From an uncultured Flavihumibacter sp. (GTDB lineage: Bacteria; Bacteroidota; Bacteroidia; Chitinophagales; Chitinophagaceae): a stretch of 5,066 nt of DNA. The notes below the pieces were generated by a model. That model ran no database searches. It was not told the origin of the DNA and saw only the letters and a list, made by a program, of their open reading frames with translations. Of this stretch, positions 1 to 5,066 are shown piece after piece; the first letter of the stretch is position 1; each line of letters begins with the position of its first letter. Location: NCBI GenBank assembly GCA_946481605.1, contig CAMLPA010000284.1:1-5066 (forward strand), written 5' to 3'. The position numbers and the translations under genes are program-made.

Positions 1-989
1 GGTACTACCAGGTAAGAGCAACCGTAAGTTCAGGTGTAACACCGTTCAGCAATACTGCGGCGGCAAGCACGGTGGCTTATGTGGTTAACCTGAATATGAA
101 CGATGGTACCGCCAATGCACCTGCACAGCCAGGCAACTGGAACAATACGAATGCGCTGATAGCCGATGGTTTCGTACTGCCCAATATGATCAACGATCAG
201 GGTCAGGCAACAGGCATCAACTTCGGTGTAACCACCGCCTTCAGCGGATTCAACTACTTCGGCACAACAACAGGTGACAACAGTGGCATCTATCCTGACA
301 ATGTGATGAAGAGCTTCTATTATGTGAACTTCGCGGATACCGCACGCCTGCGCATTACAGGACTTACCCTCGCACACGAATACAACTTCGCGTTCTTCGG
401 CAGCAGGGTGAACCCGCAGGTAGGTGTGATCACCGCTTACAAAATAGGCAACCAGGTTGTAACACTTAACGCAGGCAATAACACTCAAAACGTGGCCAAA
501 ATAAGTGGTGTGAAACCTGATGCTGACGGTTCTGTTTCCATCACGATCTACGGTACTGTTCAGGGTGGATTCGGATACCTTAACGCGATGACCATTGAAG
601 GAGCACCAACGGTTGCCACGGAAACACAACCTGATGTGGCTGTTACTACCGGAGCGATCTCACAATCAGCGGTTACTTCTGCCATAACACTGAAAACAGC
701 ACAGGAGGAAGAGCAGGTAAGAATTGTGAAAGCAACTGCGTTCCCCAACCCATTCGTGGATGACATTACCGTGGAAATGAAACTTACCAGTGACGTAAGC
801 AGGTTTACGGTACAGGTAATAGATATGAACGGAAAAGTGGTGTACAGCAAGGATGTGGCGAATGCACAGAAAGGCACCTGGTTGCAGAAACTCGGATTGA
901 ATGGCAGACTTCCGAAAGGAATGTACTTCATCAGAGTGAACGGCTTACCTGGCCAGGGTGTACAGATCTTAAAAGTCGTGAAACGATAG
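1..989 (+). CDS. T9SS-secreted surface protein, C-terminal part (5' end outside window)
   Basis: The frame is open from the window edge (first full codon at position 3) to TAG at 987-989, giving 328 visible residues. The GTG at 72 is internal, because coding sequence continues upstream of it. The first ~23 residues (YYQVRATVSSGVTPFSNT...) look like the last strands of a fibronectin type III domain. Residues ~24-205 form a separate Gly/Asn/aromatic-rich, probably beta-sandwich domain with segments such as GNWNNTN, YPDNVMKSFYYV and FGYLNAM. I cannot name it; it resembles domains in large repeat-bearing Chitinophagaceae surface proteins and might bind glycan. A Thr/Ala/Val-rich linker follows. 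From about residue 245, FPNPF, then VQVIDMNGKVVY, LPKGMYFIRV and a terminal ILKVVKR match the type A sorting domain that directs T9SS export and is usually cleaved with surface attachment. The sorting domain is clear. The protein's activity would be set by the missing N-terminal part. Confidence 0.9.
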   Translation, partial: YYQVRATVSSGVTPFSNTAAASTVAYVVNLNMNDGTANAPAQPGNWNNTNALIADGFVLPNMINDQGQATGINFGVTTAFSGFNYFGTTTGDNSGIYPDNVMKSFYYVNFADTARLRITGLTLAHEYNFAFFGSRVNPQVGVITAYKIGNQVVTLNAGNNTQNVAKISGVKPDADGSVSITIYGTVQGGFGYLNAMTIEGAPTVATETQPDVAVTTGAISQSAVTSAITLKTAQEEEQVRIVKATAFPNPFVDDITVEMKLTSDVSRFTVQVIDMNGKVVYSKDVANAQKGTWLQKLGLNGRLPKGMYFIRVNGLPGQGVQILKVVKR

Positions 990-1009
990 GATTATAGGAA
1001 TCTTCGCAT

Positions 1010-1017
1010 TAGATTTG
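1010..1017 (+). promoter_or_regulatory. Possible Bacteroidota -7 promoter element
   Basis: TAGATTTG matches the TAnnTTTG -7 motif known for the primary sigma factor of Bacteroidota. It lies in the only sizeable non-coding gap, 63 bases before the co-polymerase start. I see no convincing TTG-type -33 element at the usual distance upstream, and the sequence is AT-rich, so a chance match is quite possible. If it is used, transcription would begin at about 1020-1024, at the 5' side of the hairpin at 1019-1047. Confidence 0.3.
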
Positions 1018-1018
1018 T

Positions 1019-1047
1019 GAATGGGATCGGAATTTCCGATCCCATTC
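1019..1047 (+). terminator. Perfect hairpin, probable intrinsic terminator of the T9SS protein gene
   Basis: The arms at 1019-1031 (GAATGGGATCGGA) and 1035-1047 (TCCGATCCCATTC) are exact reverse complements over 13 bp, with an ATT loop. The stem starts 30 bases after the TAG of the upstream gene, a usual place for a terminator. The bases after it are only partly T-rich (TTACTACTTCT), so there is no classical T run. It could stop or attenuate transcription, or act as an mRNA-stabilising 3' or 5' structure. No minus-strand gene faces it. Confidence 0.65.
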
Positions 1048-1079
1048 TTACTACTTCTGACTATTAAAGCAAAAAGAAA

Positions 1080-3305
1080 ATGGAATTCGCCTATCTATTT
1101 AAGGTGCTGATGCGGCGTAAATGGATCATTCTCGCATGTACAGTGGTCGCTTTGGTGGCTGCTTATTTCTTCACCAAAAAGATCAAGCATACCTATAAAT
1201 CGGTGGCCCAGTTATCAACGGGATTCACTGTAATACAGGACCTTAAACTTTCTGATGAGAATTTCAGCCTTCCCCAGATCGATGTAAAGTTTAACAACGC
1301 CATCGAAAACATCACTTCTCCAAAAGTATTGAGTCTCGTTTCCTACAGGATGATGATCCACGACCTGGAAAATCCAAAAGAGGCCTTTACCGCTGTAAAA
1401 GAGGAGGACAAGCAAACCGATAGTTATAAAAAAGCTGATCAGAAGAAATTACTGGCGCTGCTGAAGCAGAAACTGGAAGGCGCCATTCAACTGAGTCCTT
1501 CTGTTCCCGAAGAAAAGGATGCCATTGCCTTTCTTGAAGTGTATGACTACGATATCGGCACCATAAAAAACAACCTGAACGTAGCCAGGTACCAGCGGAC
1601 GGATTACATTAATATCGACTATGTTTCACAGAATCCTAAGCTTTCAGCCTATGCTGTAAACACGCTTTGCCAGGAATTTAAACGCTTCTATGGGCTTGAC
1701 CAGCGCGAAAGATCCGATGTTTCAGTGGTTACGCTCGATTCGCTTGTAAAACAGAAAAAAGCGATTTTCGATCAGAAAATCCAGCAGAAGAACCAGTTTA
1801 TGTCTTCGGAAGGTGTGCTGGATGTTGGTTTGGAAGGTTCGAATAAACTAGGTCAGGTAGGAACTTTTGAAAGCCAACTGATCGAAGAAAAAGCGAACCA
1901 GTCTAATCTTTCTTACCAGGTGGCCCAGCTTACCAAACTGATTGATGCCGCAAAAGCCAAAGGGATGACCTCTGTAATTGCGCCTACAACTGGCAATTCG
2001 GGGGTGGGCAACGCGGAGTATATGAACCTCCGTAAACAGTACAACAGCCTGAATGCGCAGTACATCGCATCAGGTTCATCAGACGCGGAGATCAAGCGCA
2101 AAATGGATGAGATATCCCAAAAGATGCAAAAAATTGATCTGGCCGATAATTCAGGCGGCATCACACAGGACGGCGGCGCAGCACCCGTTACCATAGACCA
2201 GTTGATCCAACGCAGGGTTGGGCTGGAGGGACAACTGAAGGCTACCACCCAGAAGATATCTTCCATCCAGGCGAAAATCAGCCAGTTGAATGGCGGACTT
2301 ACCGGTATGGCCGCTAAAAGCGCGAATATTGAACAACTGGACAAGGAGATAGAAATGGCCTCTGCTGAATACAAAGAAGCTACCCAACGTTACAACCTGG
2401 CATTGAATATGACCGGTGCCACGCCTGGGGTATTCAAACAAACCATGTATGGTGAACCGGCCCTGTTGCCGGAGCCTTCCAGGAAATTTATGATCATGGC
2501 AGTCTCCGGCATCACAGCCCTGATCATTTCCTGCCTTATCATCATCGGAAAAGAATTCTTCGACAATTCCGTAAAAACACCTTCCGCTTTCCAGCGCCTT
2601 ACCGGCCTGCCTTTGCTTGGGGTGGTGAACTGGGTGAAGTTTCAGCAATCCAATGTGCTGGAAAAGATCACTTTGTTCAACGAAAAAGAAGTGCGGCACA
2701 ACCTGTTCCGGGAATTGCTCCGCAAACTCAGGTATGAACTGGAAAGCAACGGCAAACGCATTTACCTGTTTACCAGCACCGAACCGCAGCAGGGCAAGAC
2801 AACACTGATACAGTCTTTGGCGTACAGCCTGAGCCTCAGCAAAAAGAAAGTACTGATTATTGATACCAATTTCTGTAACAACGACCTTACCAAAGCGACA
2901 GGTGCCAATCCTGTACTTGAAAAGTTTAGTCTGAACGGAAAGCCCTTCTCCTTCGAAGACCTAAAATCATTCATCTCTAAAACGAATGCAGAGGGCGTTG
3001 ATGTAATTGGTTGTGAAGGAGGGGATTACACGCCGTCTGAGATTCTTCCGAAGAATCACCTGCTCAATTACCTTGACCAGTTGCGGGAGGAATACGACTT
3101 TATTTTCCTCGAAGGCGCACCGTTGAACGGCTTCACTGATACCAAGGAACTCATCAAATACGCTGACGGGCTTATTGCCGTTTTCTCGGCTGAAGCTACG
3201 TTCAGTGCCGCAGACAAAGAATCGATTGCTTTCCTGAATGAGAACAGGGAGAAATTTATTGGCGCGGTACTGAACAAAGTACAGGAAGATAACCTCGCTT
3301 TATAA
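1080..3305 (+). CDS. Wzz-type polysaccharide co-polymerase fused to a degenerate BY-kinase-like ATPase domain
   Basis: This 741-residue inner-membrane protein has the architecture of PCP-2a/Wzc-type proteins, which control chain length and export of capsule or exopolysaccharide. A basic N-terminus (MRRK) leads into TM1 (~15-31). A long periplasmic region contains heptad-like helical stretches (~215-297, 312-357, 373-445) broken by Gly-rich loops at ~301-311 and 358-369. A Pro-containing segment (EPALLPEP) precedes TM2 (~470-490), as in Wzz proteins. The cytoplasmic part keeps the EX2RX2R helix (E545, R548, R551) and a Walker A loop (STEPQQGKTT, K573). Walker A' is weak (LIIDTNFCNND, D595), and the Walker B position reads FIFLEGAP, with E678 in place of Asp. 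The protein ends in LNKVQEDNLAL with no tyrosine cluster, so tyrosine autophosphorylation of the usual kind looks unlikely, although ATP binding may remain. The ATG at 1080 puts TM1 at the expected distance. The leader is A-rich (AAAGCAAAAAGAAA) without a clear Shine-Dalgarno sequence. Confidence 0.92.
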   Translation: MEFAYLFKVLMRRKWIILACTVVALVAAYFFTKKIKHTYKSVAQLSTGFTVIQDLKLSDENFSLPQIDVKFNNAIENITSPKVLSLVSYRMMIHDLENPKEAFTAVKEEDKQTDSYKKADQKKLLALLKQKLEGAIQLSPSVPEEKDAIAFLEVYDYDIGTIKNNLNVARYQRTDYINIDYVSQNPKLSAYAVNTLCQEFKRFYGLDQRERSDVSVVTLDSLVKQKKAIFDQKIQQKNQFMSSEGVLDVGLEGSNKLGQVGTFESQLIEEKANQSNLSYQVAQLTKLIDAAKAKGMTSVIAPTTGNSGVGNAEYMNLRKQYNSLNAQYIASGSSDAEIKRKMDEISQKMQKIDLADNSGGITQDGGAAPVTIDQLIQRRVGLEGQLKATTQKISSIQAKISQLNGGLTGMAAKSANIEQLDKEIEMASAEYKEATQRYNLALNMTGATPGVFKQTMYGEPALLPEPSRKFMIMAVSGITALIISCLIIIGKEFFDNSVKTPSAFQRLTGLPLLGVVNWVKFQQSNVLEKITLFNEKEVRHNLFRELLRKLRYELESNGKRIYLFTSTEPQQGKTTLIQSLAYSLSLSKKKVLIIDTNFCNNDLTKATGANPVLEKFSLNGKPFSFEDLKSFISKTNAEGVDVIGCEGGDYTPSEILPKNHLLNYLDQLREEYDFIFLEGAPLNGFTDTKELIKYADGLIAVFSAEATFSAADKESIAFLNENREKFIGAVLNKVQEDNLAL

Positions 3306-4397
3306 ATGATGTTCAGCCAGTTTTTACATATTTCCGGAAAGCAGGAAGTGGCTACGGTGGCAGTACCCCAAACCACTAGCAGGCTCCAATGGGTTGATTA
3401 CGCGCGCGGGCTTGCGATTATGCTGGTGGTGTACCGCCACGTAATTGTAGGAATGAAAAGAGCAGGACTACCTGTTTCTCAGTTGATGTATGATCTTCAG
3501 GAAGTAGTGTATAACTTCAGAATGCCCGTTTTTTTTGTACTGTCTGGTATTTTTCTGGCAGGCAGCCTCGCGCGGAGAAGTGCGGGGGAAATCACTAAGA
3601 ACCGGGTGTTCACCATACTGTATCCTTATATTGTTTGGGGAAGTATTACAGTGATCCTCCAGATTGTTTTTTCTAATTTTACCAATTCCAAACGCAGTTG
3701 GACAGATCTTTTCAACCTGCTGCTCGACCCCAGGGCAATCGATCATTTATGGTACCTGCTTGCGCTTTTTAATACCAATGTGCTCTACCTGCTGCTGAAC
3801 AAACTGATGAAAGATGGCTGGCTGCACGCTTTGCTGGCTGTGGGCATGTATGTGCTTTCCAGGATGCCGGTAATGCATGGCAATAGTTTTATGGCCGATA
3901 TGTGCTATTTCTACTTATATCTCTACGTAGGGGTAAAGCTGTCGGCAATCTTACTTATTCCTGAAAAAAGAGAAAGAATACTGAACGTCCGCAACCTGCT
4001 ATGGCTTATTCCCCTGGTTTTGGCCGGGCAGTATTTCTGGTTCCAGATCTGGCAGATGGAAGATTATGCTGCTGAAGAAAGAAAATACCTGCCCCTGTTC
4101 TTCCTGATCAACCTGCTTGCCTGCTATTTTATGTACATACTCTCTTACAAAGTATCCCTGCTGCCGCGAACCGGCTGGCTGGCATGGCTGGGCAAGCATT
4201 CGCTCTACATTTACATATTGCATGTTTTTGTGGCATCTGCGGTACGTACCGTAATACTGAAAACAATGCCTGAACTGAATGTTTGGGTGATTGCCGGAAT
4301 TTGCTGGACGATCGCCCTTGTAACGCCTGTGTTGTTGTACAACTGGCTCCGTCCTTTCGGGTTCGGTAAATTATTCTCTTTAAAGCAAAACAACTGA
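3306..4397 (+). CDS. Acyltransferase 3 family membrane protein (probable polysaccharide O-acyltransferase)
   Basis: This is a 363-residue multi-pass membrane protein of normal length for a stand-alone acyltransferase 3 (OafA/NodX-like) protein. The N-terminal motif WVDYARGLAIMLVVYRH contains the family's R-X10-H signature (R34, H45). FRMPVFFVLSG (71-81), LYPYIVWG (105-112), HLWYLLALF (147-155) and WLGKHSLYIYILH (294-306) are further family-typical blocks. About ten hydrophobic segments are visible. Such enzymes transfer acyl groups, often acetyl or succinyl, from a cytoplasmic donor to a sugar on the other side of the membrane. The donor and sugar here cannot be read from sequence. The start codon directly follows the TAA of the co-polymerase gene, so translation is probably coupled. 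A second ATG follows immediately at 3309, and either could be used. Its position between co-polymerase and flippase genes supports a role in decorating the exported polysaccharide. Confidence 0.92.
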   Translation: MMFSQFLHISGKQEVATVAVPQTTSRLQWVDYARGLAIMLVVYRHVIVGMKRAGLPVSQLMYDLQEVVYNFRMPVFFVLSGIFLAGSLARRSAGEITKNRVFTILYPYIVWGSITVILQIVFSNFTNSKRSWTDLFNLLLDPRAIDHLWYLLALFNTNVLYLLLNKLMKDGWLHALLAVGMYVLSRMPVMHGNSFMADMCYFYLYLYVGVKLSAILLIPEKRERILNVRNLLWLIPLVLAGQYFWFQIWQMEDYAAEERKYLPLFFLINLLACYFMYILSYKVSLLPRTGWLAWLGKHSLYIYILHVFVASAVRTVILKTMPELNVWVIAGICWTIALVTPVLLYNWLRPFGFGKLFSLKQNN

Positions 4398-4398
4398 T

Positions 4399-5066
4399 TT
4401 GAGCGTTTTCCAAAAATACAGGTACTGGGTTGATTCCGCCAAATACACCACGATTCAGAAGCTGGCCATCCTGTTAATGGGGATTGTCTCCTTTAAATTG
4501 CTGGCCACTAAACTTGGGCTTTCTGATTATGGCGTGTGGGGGCTTTTCATCCTCATTTCCTCCATTACGGAAACCGCACGCAATGCCCTCGTCAGGAACG
4601 CCTATATCCGGTTCATGCACCAGTACGAGGAAAAGGAACACGGACATTTACAAGGCGCGGCGTTTATGCTGAGCATGTTCATCAGCCTTTTGCTGGGCGG
4701 CCTGTTTCTCCTGTTTGCGCGGCCAGCCGCTAATGCGCTGAACGCACCTTCGCTGGCGCCCATGCTTTACCTGTACACCACCAGCCTGGTGGTGAGCGTA
4801 TTTTTTGCGCAGTTCGAAATTGTGTTGAACGCGAAAATGGATTTTAAAGGCATCTGCTGGATGAACTGCGTGCGCCAGAGTGGATTGATTCTTGGGATCA
4901 TCATACTAAGTGCTGCGGGCCAGGCGGTTACCCCCGCGGCGCTTGCTATTGTTTACCTGCTTTCTGTTGCCGCAGGTACGGTAACGGGGTATGTTTTCGC
5001 GAAACCCTATCTTTCCATGGTGTTCAGCGGAGCGGGAGGGTGGACGAAGCGCCTATGGAATTACGG
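4399..5066 (+). CDS. Wzx-like polysaccharide flippase (MATE/MOP superfamily), N-terminal half, runs off window
   Basis: An open frame runs from TTG at 4399 to the window end without a stop, giving 222 residues; family members usually have about 430-500. The deduced N-terminus (MSVFQKYRYWVDSAKYTTIQ) and following text (KLLATKLGLSDYGVWGLFIL, SSITETARNALVRNAYIRF) resemble oligosaccharide flippases common in Bacteroidota. Roughly six hydrophobic segments are visible (~21-38, 43-60, 86-108, 117-138, 160-176, 178-200). These proteins translocate undecaprenyl-linked repeat units across the inner membrane. I chose TTG because the conserved YWVDSAKYTTIQ stretch lies upstream of the first in-frame ATG (4477, residue 27), which would remove it and part of TM1. 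An in-frame TAA at 4381-4383 limits the start, and there is no in-frame ATG or GTG between the two. TTG lies one base after the TGA of the acyltransferase gene, consistent with coupling. No clear Shine-Dalgarno sequence is present. Confidence 0.88.
   Translation, partial: MSVFQKYRYWVDSAKYTTIQKLAILLMGIVSFKLLATKLGLSDYGVWGLFILISSITETARNALVRNAYIRFMHQYEEKEHGHLQGAAFMLSMFISLLLGGLFLLFARPAANALNAPSLAPMLYLYTTSLVVSVFFAQFEIVLNAKMDFKGICWMNCVRQSGLILGIIILSAAGQAVTPAALAIVYLLSVAAGTVTGYVFAKPYLSMVFSGAGGWTKRLWNY

Noticed and set aside
72..74. GTG at 72 as the start of the first gene
   Set aside because: The frame stays open to the window edge and the upstream codons encode a recognisable fibronectin III ending, so this GTG is an internal Val codon.
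30..629. 199-codon open frame on the minus strand
   Set aside because: It lies entirely antisense to the T9SS protein frame, whose domains are recognisable. Its product is Cys/His/Val-rich without any recognisable domain, as expected from a mirrored reading of a real gene.
1913..2699. Two overlapping minus-strand open frames (153 and 182 codons)
   Set aside because: Both are antisense to the co-polymerase, whose plus-strand frame is continuous with clear motifs. The minus-strand products show no domain and overlap each other.
3283..3289. AGGAAGA as a Shine-Dalgarno site for the acyltransferase
   Set aside because: It ends about 16 bases before the ATG at 3306, too far for normal use, and lies inside codons of the upstream gene.
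3068..3376. 102-codon minus-strand open frame across the co-polymerase/acyltransferase junction
   Set aside because: It is antisense to the Walker B region and to the acyltransferase start, both well supported. It has no recognisable product.
4484..4733. Two short plus-strand open frames (62 and 65 codons)
   Set aside because: They are out of frame with the flippase reading, which has conserved family text and membrane segments over the same bases.

Overview
The window looks like part of a Bacteroidota chromosome, most likely from the Chitinophagaceae or a close relative. Three things suggest this: a type IX secretion (T9SS) type A C-terminal sorting domain on the first protein, gene starts with A-rich leaders and no clear Shine-Dalgarno sequence, and a surface-polysaccharide gene set typical of that group. 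The assignment to family rests on general resemblance only. All genes read on the plus strand.

Layout. Positions 1-989 hold the 3' end of a large secreted surface protein: the tail of a fibronectin type III repeat, a beta-rich domain of unknown function, a linker, and a T9SS sorting domain. A 90-base gap (990-1079) follows. It contains a perfect 13-bp hairpin (1019-1047), probably a terminator, preceded by a match to the Bacteroidota -7 promoter motif. Three tightly packed genes then run to the window edge. They encode a 741-residue Wzz-type polysaccharide co-polymerase fused to a BY-kinase-like ATPase domain (1080-3305), a 363-residue membrane acyltransferase of the acyltransferase 3 family (3306-4397), and the N-terminal half of a Wzx/MATE-like polysaccharide flippase (4399 to the edge). 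The gap between the first two is 0 bases (TAA then ATG) and between the last two is 1 base (TGA, T, TTG), so they are very probably one operon.

How the genes work together (inference from families). The flippase would move lipid-linked repeat units across the inner membrane. The co-polymerase would control chain length and link polymerisation to export. The acyltransferase would add acetyl, succinyl or similar groups to the glycan. Glycosyltransferases, a polymerase and an outer-membrane exporter are not in the window and probably lie downstream or elsewhere. The upstream T9SS protein is separated by the hairpin and may be unrelated in function.

The most notable points are the degenerate kinase domain of the co-polymerase (Glu where Walker B normally has Asp, an eroded Walker A' motif, and no C-terminal tyrosine cluster) and the flippase gene, which appears to start at TTG. 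I found no mobile element, CRISPR array, tRNA, rRNA or clearly new system.
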